In this document: positions 44,877-53,241 of the stretch, piece by piece
Layout of the letters: every line of letters starts with the position of its first letter
Numbering within the stretch: the stretch's first letter is position 1
Assembly: GCF_000257665.1 (NCBI RefSeq)
Contig: NZ_AJKR01000002.1
Span: forward strand, 1-64,000
Length of the DNA: 64,000 bases
Reading direction: 5' to 3'
Source of the DNA: Candidatus Aquiluna sp. IMCC13023
GTDB taxonomy: Bacteria > Actinomycetota > Actinomycetes > Actinomycetales > Microbacteriaceae
The notes under the pieces: model-generated
Seen by the model: only the letters and a program-made list of their open reading frames with translations
Told to the model about the DNA's origin: nothing
The model's database searches: none
Position numbers and translations under genes: made by a program

Positions 44877-46200
44877 ACCGGACCACATCCGAATCAACCA
44901 TCACGTCTCGAATCAAGATCGCACGGGTTAGGTAAAGACCGCCCAATGTTCTGACTCTGCTAAGCCCAACATATGTTTGACCTGGCGAGAATGCGCCTCG
45001 GCCCATGTCAATCTGGACCTCGTCGTAGGTTTGGCCCTGAGATTTATGAATAGTGACCGCCCATGCCAGTCGCAGCGGAATCTGCTTGAACTCGGCCAAC
45101 GTCACCGGCACTAGCGTCTCTTTGGTCTTGCCTGTTGATTCGTCAAAGTCCTCTTCGACCTCATAGCGAATCTTTTCCCAGGTCGCCGGCCCAACCTCTA
45201 GTTGCTCACCATCAACATCTACTACTACCAAACCCGATTTCGGCAGGGCAACAACTCGGCCAATGGTTCCATTCACCCAGCGTCTAATGGCCGAACCATT
45301 TGAAGTCTTATTGCTGCTGGCGTCATCGTTTTTAATAAACATCACTTGCGCGCCGACCTTGAGCGCCAATTCTGTCTCAGCAGGTAGTGCTCGCCCAAAG
45401 GCTTTTGCAGCACCGTCTGAGTAGACGGCCTTAAAGATCTTTGGATCGGTTTCTATCAGCTCAATGCGCTGGTGGTTCACGGCATTCACGGTTTCGTTGA
45501 TGGTTGCCAAACGAATCACATCTAGATGCGGTGGGTAACGGTTGCCGGCTTTATTCAAAACATCTAGCATGGCTTGGGTTACCGACCCATCTCGGATCGC
45601 ATTGAGGATTTCTTTGAAGTCGTCATCCGACTGACGGAAGATTTCAGAAAGCTCAAATCGCTCTAGTTCAGAGTTTCGCCATACATGAGCATCAAAAAAC
45701 CAAAGTGACTGGTAGTTCTCAGCGATGTAGTTTTTTTCCGAAGGGTCACGAGGTGGGACGGGGGCTAGTTGGTAGGGATCCCCGAACATCACTATTTGGG
45801 CGCCGCCAAATGGCTCGTTCTTTCTCCCCCTTGCGATTCTAAGAGCCCGATCAATCCCATCCATCAGGTCGGCAGACACCATCGAAATCTCGTCAATTAC
45901 CAGCATGTCCAATGCTCGAAGAATTTCACGAGTTCGCTTATTCAGGTGTCTTGCAATCTCGACTTCACCCAGCAGGCCAATTGGAAAGGTGAATAGCGAA
46001 TGGATGGTGACCCCACCAACATTCAATGCCGCTACGCCGGTTGGAGCACAAACCGCGAAGGACTTTTCGGTATTCGCCGTTAGATGTGAAAGAAGTGTCG
46101 ATTTGCCGGTTCCGGCTCGGCCGGTGACAAAGACGTTGCTGCTTGATTGCTCGATGTATTCAAAAAGAGACTGTTGCTCTTGGCTCAAATCAATAATCAC
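44821..46200 (-). CDS. PIF1/RecD-like superfamily 1 DNA helicase
   Basis: 459 residues. Walker A is GRAGTGKST near residue 30, Walker B is MLVIDEISMVSADLMDGI, motif III is VMFGDPYQLAPV and the C-terminal UvrD_C_2-like part is VTIHKSQGQTYDEVQIDMG with YVGLSRVRTLGGL. PIF1-type helicases unwind 5'-3' and resolve G4, R-loops or replication blocks. The GTG start shares a base with the stop of the CopD-CtaG gene (TAGTG), so it is coupled. Its partner and exact role are unknown. Confidence 0.9.
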   Translation of the reverse strand: MIIDLSQEQQSLFEYIEQSSSNVFVTGRAGTGKSTLLSHLTANTEKSFAVCAPTGVAALNVGGVTIHSLFTFPIGLLGEVEIARHLNKRTREILRALDMLVIDEISMVSADLMDGIDRALRIARGRKNEPFGGAQIVMFGDPYQLAPVPPRDPSEKNYIAENYQSLWFFDAHVWRNSELERFELSEIFRQSDDDFKEILNAIRDGSVTQAMLDVLNKAGNRYPPHLDVIRLATINETVNAVNHQRIELIETDPKIFKAVYSDGAAKAFGRALPAETELALKVGAQVMFIKNDDASSNKTSNGSAIRRWVNGTIGRVVALPKSGLVVVDVDGEQLEVGPATWEKIRYEVEEDFDESTGKTKETLVPVTLAEFKQIPLRLAWAVTIHKSQGQTYDEVQIDMGRGAFSPGQTYVGLSRVRTLGGLYLTRAILIRDVMVDSDVVRFMSGAQIEATSSELLPPF

Positions 46201-48161
46201 TAGTGCTTGTCTCTCGTTTTACTCAGACTATCAAGCATTTGGTTGTAATCCTCAAGGTCCTGGTTTCCACTGCGATCAGATGCTCGATCTAGGCGCTTGC
46301 GCTCTCGATCGTCAGACCTTGACCACTGCGTAACAACTATCAGGGCTATGACGATAGTTGGTATTTCGCCGACTCCCCACGCAAAAGCGCCGCCAATGGC
46401 CTGATCCGCCAATGGGTCATCGCCCCAGGTTCTTCCCATCGCCCCAAACCAGTCGGCAAGCAGCAAGCTTCTTTCGTTCATCAGACCAAGCCCAAAGAAG
46501 GCGTGAAAAGCCATCGTTCCAATCAGGAGCATGAGCTTTATCGGATAACCGGTTCTGTGTGGCTGGGGATCAACACCCATCAGAGACTGCACGAACAGAT
46601 AACCGGTAATCAAGAAGTGAATCAGCATCCACTGATGCCCTATGTGCTCTTCGGTTGCCCACCTAAATAGCGGCGTGTAGTAAAACATCACCAGTGACAG
46701 CGCAAAATTCAGACCAGCAAATAAGGGGTGCGAAACAAACCAAGCGAAAGGTGTGTGAACGGCCCAAAGCACCCACTCACGCATCCCCCAAGATCCGTCC
46801 TTGCGTGGTGCCTGCGCTCTGGATAGCAACGTCACAGGTGCTCCTGGAACCAGCAGGACAGGAACCATCATCGATAACACCATGTGCCCAACCATGTGAA
46901 CACTAAACAGGTACTCCTGGTAAGCGTTCATCGCACCGTTTGTGACATAGAGCAAAACCAGCATTCCGGAAACAAAAGAAATGGTTCTAACCAGCGGCCA
47001 CTTATCCCCACGCTTACGAAGAACGCTGACGCCGTAAAGATAAAGCGCAATTGCCCCAAGGGACACGCTCATCCACAAAACATCAATGTCCCAGACCGTC
47101 ACCCAAGCAAGATCGGTCAGCTCCGGAGGTAACTTGTCGCCGGTTAGGATCTCGGCCGGAGTTAGCGGCACAAATTCTGCAGCATCTAGCGGAGTCTGGG
47201 TTCTAGCCAGTGCCGTCCCCATTCCAACTGCCAGCCCCATGACTCCTAATTCGAAGATCGCCAGTCGCCAAAAGCTAACCGAGCGTTCGGCAAGCTTCTT
47301 CACTAGCCCTAGTCGGTGCCGAGCTCCAAACAGCCCCAGCACCACCACCAGCGAAGCTTTTAGCATCAGTAGCAGCCCGTAGCTAGTAAACAGGTCTGCT
47401 GGCTCATAAAGCCTGATGATGCCGGAGGTCACTCCGGAAACCGCGACCATGATGAACGCCACAAATGCCAAGGTGCTGTATCTAGAAACCAGCACCGCAG
47501 TTCGTTGGTTATCTCCCCTGAAAACCGCATACAGAGCAATAAGCCCGCCAACCCATATGCTGATGCCGACCAGGTGCATCAACAGTGAGTTCACCGCGAG
47601 CGCGTGACCCGCATCGCCAGAAGCGTGCCCGGATGCAGCCAACGGGTAAAGCCCGGCGATGGCGATCGCCGCATTTACGGCATTCATCCTTCGACCGTTG
47701 AAGGCAAGGGTGGAGAGGCTCAGCAGAAACGCGAAGCCTAAATTCCAAACCAAAAGTGTCCCGAGTTCAATCTGGGTGGCAAACAACCAAAGGCCATCAG
47801 AAAATGTTGGGCCATAAGAAATAGCCGAGCCCGAGACGCTTAGGTAGGTCATGACAAAATTAACTGCCGCAGCCCCCGCCCAGAGTGCCGCAGCCGAGCT
47901 TGCGACTCGAGATAATTTGGACCGCTCTTCTAGGTTTCCTGCAAATGCCGAAAGCACCAAAGACCCCACTGTGGTTGCCATCGCAAAATTCATGACCAGC
48001 TTGGCAAATGGGGCTCCCCAGCGAACTACGGGGCCAGGGTCAGAGAACTGCAGGGGCTCTGCACCACCTGCAATAACTAGTCCAACAACAACGCTTATTA
48101 AACCCGCAGCAAGAACAACGGCTATTGCCTGCAGAGCATGATTAGAGGTTTTTAGTTTCAC
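46200..48161 (-). CDS. CopD-CtaG fusion: copper import and cytochrome oxidase assembly protein
   Basis: 653 residues, about 14-16 membrane segments. The N-terminal half resembles CopD (SGHASGDAGHALAVNSLLMHLVGISIWVGGLIAL, SRYSTLAFVAFIMVAVSGV). The C-terminal half is the CtaG/caa3 assembly domain (FSVHMVGHMVLSMMVPVLLV, with conserved His-Met residues, and HIGHQWMLIHFLITGYLF). Together they suggest delivery of copper to the oxidase. This fusion is common in actinobacteria. GTG start overlaps the methyltransferase stop by four bases. Confidence 0.91.
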   Translation of the reverse strand: MKLKTSNHALQAIAVVLAAGLISVVVGLVIAGGAEPLQFSDPGPVVRWGAPFAKLVMNFAMATTVGSLVLSAFAGNLEERSKLSRVASSAAALWAGAAAVNFVMTYLSVSGSAISYGPTFSDGLWLFATQIELGTLLVWNLGFAFLLSLSTLAFNGRRMNAVNAAIAIAGLYPLAASGHASGDAGHALAVNSLLMHLVGISIWVGGLIALYAVFRGDNQRTAVLVSRYSTLAFVAFIMVAVSGVTSGIIRLYEPADLFTSYGLLLMLKASLVVVLGLFGARHRLGLVKKLAERSVSFWRLAIFELGVMGLAVGMGTALARTQTPLDAAEFVPLTPAEILTGDKLPPELTDLAWVTVWDIDVLWMSVSLGAIALYLYGVSVLRKRGDKWPLVRTISFVSGMLVLLYVTNGAMNAYQEYLFSVHMVGHMVLSMMVPVLLVPGAPVTLLSRAQAPRKDGSWGMREWVLWAVHTPFAWFVSHPLFAGLNFALSLVMFYYTPLFRWATEEHIGHQWMLIHFLITGYLFVQSLMGVDPQPHRTGYPIKLMLLIGTMAFHAFFGLGLMNERSLLLADWFGAMGRTWGDDPLADQAIGGAFAWGVGEIPTIVIALIVVTQWSRSDDRERKRLDRASDRSGNQDLEDYNQMLDSLSKTRDKH

Positions 48162-48622
48162 CTACCGAGCCTCGGGAAAAACCGCGGGGTCCTCTCGGCG
48201 TATTGTTTGTATTGCGGGTACCGTTCGCGCAGCATCGTTTCTTCGAAATCCGCCTTTTTGCCAAGCAGCACATAAAGCAGCATCACGACGATGACCTGCG
48301 GCCAGTAGCCAGCATCGAGCATCACTCCAAAGCTCATGACCAGTAATCCAAAATAAATCGGGTGCCTAACCCGTGAGTAAATTCCGTGGGTAACTAACGT
48401 CCCGTTGTCTTTCGGAATCGCAAGGGCGGTCAAAGAATTGCCTAGCCCAATAAAACTAACCAACAACACACCTGATCCAAGAGCGATCAGGCCGACTCCA
48501 AACACGCCAACAATCTCGCTGGCACCGCCGTAAGGAGATTCCTGCCTGGGGGATAACAACAGCAGCGCAATGAGCAGAAACTGCATAAGGACCAGGGTGT
48601 AGGAGCGCGACTTGCTATTCAT
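48158..48622 (-). CDS. Isoprenylcysteine carboxyl methyltransferase (ICMT)-family membrane protein
   Basis: About 154 residues with four membrane segments. The C-terminal signature GIYSRVRHPIYFGLLVMSFG, followed by FEETMLRERYPQYKQYAERTPRFFP, matches the ICMT/PEMT membrane methyltransferase fold that binds SAM near the His-Pro and Glu-Tyr residues. Bacterial substrates are usually unknown (lipids or isoprenoids). ATG 48622 preferred over an upstream in-frame start. Translationally coupled to the CopD-CtaG gene. Confidence 0.85.
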   Translation of the reverse strand: MNSKSRSYTLVLMQFLLIALLLLSPRQESPYGGASEIVGVFGVGLIALGSGVLLVSFIGLGNSLTALAIPKDNGTLVTHGIYSRVRHPIYFGLLVMSFGVMLDAGYWPQVIVVMLLYVLLGKKADFEETMLRERYPQYKQYAERTPRFFPRLGR

Positions 48623-48644
48623 GCACACAAGCTTATTCCAGAGA

Positions 48645-48679
48645 AACAAAAAAGCGGCGTCTAATCAAAGACGCCGCTT
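48645..48679 (-). terminator. Rho-independent terminator after the HU gene
   Basis: AAGCGGCGTCT (48652-48662) pairs perfectly with AGACGCCGCTT (48669-48679) around a six-base loop. On the minus strand the stem is followed by a U-rich tail. It lies 19 bases past the HU stop. Confidence 0.9.
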
Positions 48680-48697
48680 CTTAGTTGAATACTTGAG

Positions 48698-48970
48698 TTA
48701 CTTGACTGACGCCTTTAGCTTGCTGCCTGCTGAGACCTTTACGGTGTTAGCTGCTGCAATCTGAATGGTTGCGCCGGTCTGTGGGTTACGTCCCGCACGT
48801 GCTGCGCGGTGGCCCTTTGAAACGCTTAGGTAACCAGGAATGGTGACCTTGTCGCCTGATGCAATTGATGCGCCGATAGTGTCAAACATTGCGTCGATAA
48901 CTCGGCCTACTGCTGCCTGAGATTCTCCGGTGTGTTGTGCAACTGCGGCAACTAGCTCGCTCTTGTTCAT
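48698..48970 (-). CDS. hup: HU-family nucleoid DNA-binding protein
   Basis: 90 residues, the normal HU length. MNKSELVAAVAQHTGESQAAV at the N-terminus, VTIPGYLSVSKGHRAARAGRNPQTG for the DNA-wrapping beta arm and a Lys-rich C-terminus ending KLKASVK. ATG 48970 has AGGAGG; a longer frame is unlikely. No long Lys/Ala tail as in mycobacterial HupB. Monocistronic, with its own terminator. Bends and compacts DNA in the nucleoid. Confidence 0.95.
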   Translation of the reverse strand: MNKSELVAAVAQHTGESQAAVGRVIDAMFDTIGASIASGDKVTIPGYLSVSKGHRAARAGRNPQTGATIQIAAANTVKVSAGSKLKASVK

Positions 48971-49202
48971 ATGGTCCTCCTGGACAATTTGTGGACAGTT
49001 ATGTCTCAATCAACTTATAGCCCCTACGCCGGTGTCAATGCTCTCGCCTCGGCGTGTTGCACGCTTAGATTTCCGCTATTTTTGGGGGATGTGGGCAGTT
49101 TTGTTGCTTTTTAACAAGAAATTACCCCCGCTCAGGATTTAGGTATCAAGATTCAGAAGAAGTTTCCGCTGCTCCTTTGCCAACAGGCTTTCCCGTGAAA
49201 AC

Positions 49203-49247
49203 AAAAAAATCCCGTCCACCTGGGCATTGGCCTAGGTAGACGGGATT
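49203..49247 (-). terminator. Rho-independent terminator after rpsN
   Basis: ATCCCGTC and ACCT on the left pair with AGGT and GACGGGAT on the right, with one mismatch, around a 12-base loop. On the minus strand a run of about seven U follows. It ends the zinc/ribosomal-protein operon. Confidence 0.88.
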
Positions 49248-49262
49248 AGTTATAAAAAGTAT

Positions 49263-49568
49263 TTACCAGCTTGACTTGGTGATGCCCGGAAGCTCACCCT
49301 TGTGTGCCATGTCACGGAAACGAACACGACTTACACCAAACTTAGACAGCACTCCACGTGGGCGACCATCAATTAGGTCGCGGCTGCGCACTCTAACTGG
49401 GCTTGCGTTGCGAGGAAGCTTCTGAAGTCCCACTCGGGCTGCTTCTTTCTGCTCAACTGTTGAGGTTGGATCAACCAAAGCCTTCTTGAGTTCCAGGCGC
49501 TTTACTGCGTAGCGCTCAACAATTACCTTGCGTTGCTCGTTACGAGCAATCTTCGACTTCTTTGCCAT
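49263..49568 (-). CDS. rpsN: Ribosomal protein S14, long zinc-free form
   Basis: 101 residues; the conserved C-terminus is [20 protein letters not shown], ending [10 protein letters not shown]. No Cys is present, so the zinc ribbon (two CxxC) of short S14 is absent; this is the C-minus type. Located with C-minus rpmG and rpmB downstream of zur and znuACB, the arrangement of actinobacterial zinc-starvation ribosomal proteins. Whether a zinc-binding S14 is also encoded elsewhere cannot be told here. Confidence 0.96.
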   Translation of the reverse strand: MAKKSKIARNEQRKVIVERYAVKRLELKKALVDPTSTVEQKEAARVGLQKLPRNASPVRVRSRDLIDGRPRGVLSKFGVSRVRFRDMAHKGELPGITKSSW

Positions 49569-49572
49569 GTGT

Positions 49573-49740
49573 TTAGCGCTCCTCGCGGAATTCGACGTGC
49601 TTACGCACTACTGGGTCGTACTTCTTCAGGCTGATACGGTCTGGGTCGTTACGACGGTTTTTCTTGGTTACATATGTAAAGCCGGTGCCCGCGGTGGACT
49701 TCAACTTGATGATTGGACGTACGTCCTTATCCTTGGCCAT
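49573..49740 (-). CDS. rpmG: Ribosomal protein L33, zinc-free form
   Basis: 55 residues: starts [20 protein letters not shown] and contains [20 protein letters not shown], the L33 core, ending FREER. The two CxxC pairs of zinc-binding L33 are replaced, so this is the C-minus form. ATG 49740. Four bases separate its stop from the rpsN start, and ten bases from rpmB, so the three are co-transcribed. Confidence 0.96.
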   Translation of the reverse strand: MAKDKDVRPIIKLKSTAGTGFTYVTKKNRRNDPDRISLKKYDPVVRKHVEFREER

Positions 49741-49750
49741 CTATTGCTTC

Positions 49751-49987
49751 CTAGATCTTCTCGCCGCGAGAAACCATCTCGGTGATTACCGAGTCGATAC
49801 CGCGAACGTCGATTGTCTTGATGCCCTTCACAGAAAGGGTCAAGGTCACTTTGCGTCCCAATGAAGGTACGAAGTAAGTCTTCTTCTGGATGTTCGGGTC
49901 AAAACGACGCTTGGTCTTGTTCTGAGCGTGCGAAACTTTGTGACCGAACTGCGGTCCTGTTTGCGTCACCTGGCAGTACGCTGCCAT
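49751..49987 (-). CDS. rpmB: Ribosomal protein L28, zinc-free form
   Basis: 78 residues, E. coli-like: MAAYCQVTQTGPQFGHKVSH, then NKTKRRFDPNIQKKTYFV and KGIKTIDVRGIDSVI. A single Cys (position 5) means no CxxC zinc site. ATG with AGGAGG upstream. It begins 122 bases after the zur stop; that gap contains a small GC-rich hairpin (CGGGC-TCCG-GCCCG) and no clear Zur box, so expression may come by read-through from the znu-zur genes or from its own promoter. Confidence 0.96.
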   Translation of the reverse strand: MAAYCQVTQTGPQFGHKVSHAQNKTKRRFDPNIQKKTYFVPSLGRKVTLTLSVKGIKTIDVRGIDSVITEMVSRGEKI

Positions 49988-50109
49988 GTTTCCTCCTAAG
50001 GGCGTGTTTTCCCGAAGCTAATGATTTGGGTTTGAGCGGGCCGGAGCCCGTGCAACCATGCAAGCTTAGGAGGCTGAGGCACCCAAAAGCAAGTCCTGAA
50101 TCAAGAAAA

Positions 50110-50502
50110 TCAAGCCGACATGCCACATTTTTCACAAATGCCGAAAAGTTCGATGCTGTGGGCAACATCTTTATAGCCATGTTTGACAGCCAAAGCGCTC
50201 ACTTCGGCCTCGAAACCATCAAGGTCAAATTCGACTGCATTCCCGCACTTTCGGCAAATCAAGTGGTGATGGTGCTCGTTACTGCAGACTCGATAACGCA
50301 TTTCATTGTCTTCGCCGGCTAAAACATCAGCCTGACCGGCTTCAACTAGATCCGTGAGCGCCCGATAGACAGTGGTGAGTCCCAATTTTTGGCCTCCGAA
50401 CAGGAGCTTTTGGTGCAGCTCTTGGGCAGAAACAAAGATATTGTCCTGGCTCAAAGCCTCAAAGACCGCTGTCTTCTGCCAGGTGGTCCTTCGTATGGTC
50501 AT
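50110..50502 (-). CDS. zur: Fur-family regulator, probably Zur
   Basis: 130 residues. Winged helix at the N-terminus (RRTTWQKTAVFEALSQDN, then LTTVYRALTDLVEAGQ). Metal sites: NEHHHHLICRKCGN with four His and a CxxC, and the C-terminal CEKCGMSA with a second CxxC for structural zinc. Genetic context (znuACB upstream, zinc-free ribosomal proteins downstream) argues for Zur rather than Fur or a peroxide sensor. The ATG overlaps the znuB stop by four bases. It should repress the two znuA promoters when zinc is plentiful. Confidence 0.9.
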   Translation of the reverse strand: MTIRRTTWQKTAVFEALSQDNIFVSAQELHQKLLFGGQKLGLTTVYRALTDLVEAGQADVLAGEDNEMRYRVCSNEHHHHLICRKCGNAVEFDLDGFEAEVSALAVKHGYKDVAHSIELFGICEKCGMSA

Positions 50503-51359
50503 GAGCGCACCACAATCTTTTCTCTTACCCCTTTGGACTTCACGAAAGCTATCAGGCGTGCAGTCAGGTAAATCAAGAACGAAATGGTTGTTACATACGG
50601 GCTAATTGGCAATCCGCCGCCAAGAGCAAGCAGAATTCCACCCAACATCGCCACCAGTGCGAATGAAACACTTAGGACCGGAACCCATAGCTGGCTCTTG
50701 CTCAAGCGAAGCGCGGCCGCAGCCGGCGTGACAAGAAGCGCAAGAACCAACAACGCCCCAACAACCTGGACCGCAGCTGCAACAGCCAAGCCCAGAACTA
50801 GAACAAACACAATCCCGAGCGCCTTGGTGTTCACACCCCTGGCAGCAGCAACCTCAGCATCGAGCGTTGCAAACAAAAGCGGCCGCCACATGATCACCAA
50901 CAAGGTCAGCACCACGGCACTTATCACAGCAAGGGAGGCAAGCTTTGGGTCATCGACGGCAACTATCTGCCCCGTCAGTAAACCAAATTTATTCGCCGCT
51001 CGGCCGGGATAAAGAGCCAGAGCAAGGATTCCAAGGCCCAACCCAAAGGGCATCAGCACCGCCACTATTGAATTTCGATCCTTTGACTTGTCTCCCAGCA
51101 GCGAAAGAATCAGCGCAGCAATCATCGAACCGACAACCGAGCCAAATACCACGTCAAAACCGAACAGCAGAAAAATCGCTGCTCCGGCAAACGAAAGTTC
51201 GGAAATTCCGTGGACGGCGAAGGACAGCTCTCGGTTCATTACAAACACACCAACCAGGCCACCCACTAGGGCTAGCAGCACCCCCGCCCACAGCGAGTTA
51301 GTAACCAGCGGAATTAGGCGGTCATAGTCTGAGAAGTCAAAAACGTCGGAGAGTTCCAT
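50499..51359 (-). CDS. znuB: Zinc ABC transporter permease (ZnuB-like)
   Basis: About 286 residues, eight or so membrane segments of the ABC-3 family: VGGLVGVFVMNRELSFAVHGISELSFAGAA near the N-terminus and VVGALLVLALLVTPAAAALRL in the second half. ATG 51359 overlaps the ZnuC stop (TGATG), which supports it over a GTG three codons earlier. Moves zinc across the cytoplasmic membrane. Metal choice is inferred from neighbours; manganese transporters share the fold. Confidence 0.91.
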   Translation of the reverse strand: MELSDVFDFSDYDRLIPLVTNSLWAGVLLALVGGLVGVFVMNRELSFAVHGISELSFAGAAIFLLFGFDVVFGSVVGSMIAALILSLLGDKSKDRNSIVAVLMPFGLGLGILALALYPGRAANKFGLLTGQIVAVDDPKLASLAVISAVVLTLLVIMWRPLLFATLDAEVAAARGVNTKALGIVFVLVLGLAVAAAVQVVGALLVLALLVTPAAAALRLSKSQLWVPVLSVSFALVAMLGGILLALGGGLPISPYVTTISFLIYLTARLIAFVKSKGVREKIVVRS

Positions 51360-52153
51360 CACAACCACTCTTCGTCATCGTGGTGGTTGTGATCGTGGGC
51401 CCCAAGAACCACGATTCGTCCTTGGTTTCTAACTACGTCGATCTCGGTTCCGTAAAGATTGGAGAGCACCTCGGACTGCATTACTTCATCGGTGGTTCCG
51501 ATTTCGTATCGCCCCTGCGCTAGGTAAAGAACTCGATCGACATAGTCTGCGATTGGGTTGAGATCGTGGGTCACAAACAGCACCGCAGAGCCCTGCTTTT
51601 TAGCCTGGTCAGCAATCAGACCGCTAACTATTTGTTGGTGGTTTAGATCTAGCGCACTAAGCGGCTCATCGGCCAGGATGAGTTTCGGCTTAGAAATAAT
51701 CGCCTGCGCCACTCGAACCCTCTGCATCTCGCCACCGGAGAGCTCAACGATCGGCTTGTCCGCGAGATCTAGGGCGTCAACCTGCTCAAGGGCTGCCAAA
51801 ACAAGCGCTCTAGTATTTTTGCTTGACACAGGCAAACCAAAACGATGACCGTCCAAACCGAACCGAACAGAGTCAAAGACCCTAAGAGGCAGGTGGGAGT
51901 CCGTGGAACGATGTTGAGGAATATAGCCGATCTTGGTGCTGCCGGAAGTCGAGGGCTTCCCAAGAAACTCGATCGATCCTGAGGTAAGTTCCTGTTGGCG
52001 AAGGATTGATTTCAAAAGCATCGACTTGCCGGATCCATTTGCCCCAATTAGCGCAATGAACTCTCCGGGCTGAATCTCAAAATCTAAACCCTGCCAGATG
52101 ACTCGATCATCGAACCGGAGAGTTGCATGTTGGACGCTTAGGACTCCTGTCAT
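51359..52153 (-). CDS. znuC: Zinc ABC transporter ATP-binding protein (ZnuC-like)
   Basis: 264 residues. Walker A is GANGSGKSM near residue 36, signature VELSGGEMQRVRVAQA, Walker B LILADEPLSAL and the His switch in VLFVTHDLNP. The C-terminus is His/Asp rich (GAHDHNHHDDEEW), a likely metal-binding tail. The start directly follows the znuA stop. Energises zinc import with ZnuB. Confidence 0.93.
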   Translation of the reverse strand: MTGVLSVQHATLRFDDRVIWQGLDFEIQPGEFIALIGANGSGKSMLLKSILRQQELTSGSIEFLGKPSTSGSTKIGYIPQHRSTDSHLPLRVFDSVRFGLDGHRFGLPVSSKNTRALVLAALEQVDALDLADKPIVELSGGEMQRVRVAQAIISKPKLILADEPLSALDLNHQQIVSGLIADQAKKQGSAVLFVTHDLNPIADYVDRVLYLAQGRYEIGTTDEVMQSEVLSNLYGTEIDVVRNQGRIVVLGAHDHNHHDDEEWL

Positions 52154-53149
52154 TTAATAAATCGCCTGTTGAAGTCGATCAATAACTGATGCCATCCAAT
52201 CTAAGTAGTCCAAGTCTTCACTCGGAATCACTTCGCTGAGCTCCACAACTGGAGTCCCCACAGATTCGGCCATTTTCACTAGGTCCGTCGAAATCGCATC
52301 TTGAACCTGAGTATTGGTGACAAGTAACACCACAAGCTTATTCTTTATCAAGGTCCTGGCCTCATCGGAGGCTGTTAGAGGAACATCGCGCTCTTCCTCG
52401 ATTGCATCAGCGAGCCTCTGTGGAGTTAGGTCTTCAAAACCGGCATCAGTAAGCATTAGGTTTCCAACGCCCTCAACGGCAATGATGCCTAAGCCCAAAG
52501 CTCGATCCCTTAGAGAATCGATGCGAAGCTGGAGGTTTTCAAGCTCGGATGCGAAGAAATCGTAGTTCTGATTCACATCGTCAAAGGCTTCTGGTCTGAG
52601 TTCATTGATCGCCTCGGCGATCAAGTCCGCGGCCTCTGCGACAGCGTGAAGGTCGTACCAAATGTGTTCGTTCTCATGTGTATCGACTGCGGCAGCCTCA
52701 GCATTAGTGGCATCGTGGTCTTCTTCGGTGTGAGAATGCTTGCCTTCAACCAGCTCTAAAAATATTCTGTCGCCATCGGTTGCAAAAACCAACTGCTCCA
52801 TGAAGTCATCGTAACCGCCGCCATTAGCAATTACTAACTCGGCATCCTGAATTGCTAGCTGGTCTCTGGCGGTTGACTCGTAGGAGTGAGGGTCTTGAGC
52901 GACGTTGCGGATAATTGGCGTTACTTCTACCCAGTCGCCGCCGATAATTTCTATGATGCTTGCCCAAACGTTGGTGGATGCGACAACTTTGATGGACCCG
53001 GTCATACCACCTCTGGTAAGGGTTGGACTCTGTTCAGGGTTTGCAACACTCGTAGCCGGGGCGTCTCTGAAAATAACTGGACCCAGAGTAAAACCAGCGA
53101 TGAGTGCGACAAAAGTCACGATCGCACTACCCAATATCCAGCGTTTCAT
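52154..53149 (-). CDS. znuA: Zinc-binding protein, ZnuA-like (copy 1)
   Basis: 331 residues, cluster A-I metal-binding family. Metal His residues are visible in DPHSYESTARDQL and HIWYDLHAV; a His/Asp/Glu-rich loop (KHSHTEEDHDATN) precedes the second. The N-terminus is hydrophobic (WILGSAIVTFVALIAGFTLG) but has no lipobox Cys, so it is probably anchored by an uncleaved signal or released. ATG with AAGGAG. It begins the znuA-znuC-znuB-zur operon, with a Zur-like box 22 bases upstream of the start. Confidence 0.91.
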   Translation of the reverse strand: MKRWILGSAIVTFVALIAGFTLGPVIFRDAPATSVANPEQSPTLTRGGMTGSIKVVASTNVWASIIEIIGGDWVEVTPIIRNVAQDPHSYESTARDQLAIQDAELVIANGGGYDDFMEQLVFATDGDRIFLELVEGKHSHTEEDHDATNAEAAAVDTHENEHIWYDLHAVAEAADLIAEAINELRPEAFDDVNQNYDFFASELENLQLRIDSLRDRALGLGIIAVEGVGNLMLTDAGFEDLTPQRLADAIEEERDVPLTASDEARTLIKNKLVVLLVTNTQVQDAISTDLVKMAESVGTPVVELSEVIPSEDLDYLDWMASVIDRLQQAIY

Positions 53150-53170
53150 TCTCTAGACACTACTCCTTAT

Positions 53171-53185
53171 TGAAAATGACTGTCC
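53171..53185 (-). promoter_or_regulatory. Zur-like box upstream of znuA copy 1
   Basis: TGAAAATGACTGTCC differs from the actinobacterial Zur consensus TGAAAATGATTTTCA at only a few positions in its right half. It lies 22 bases before the ATG, where repression would block the promoter. Confidence 0.62.
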
Positions 53186-53192
53186 GCGCAAA

Positions 53193-53230
53193 CTCAACCA
53201 ACCAGCGACTTTTGTCGCGGGCTGGTTGAG
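53193..53230 (-). terminator. Hairpin after znuA copy 2, probable terminator
   Basis: CAACCAGC pairs with GCTGGTTG around an inner GAC/GTC stem, within a 38-base inverted repeat starting 12 bases past the stop of the upstream gene. A short TTGAGTTT stretch follows on the minus strand. It would separate the two znuA transcripts. Confidence 0.6.
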
Positions 53231-53241
53231 CAAGCTCTTAG

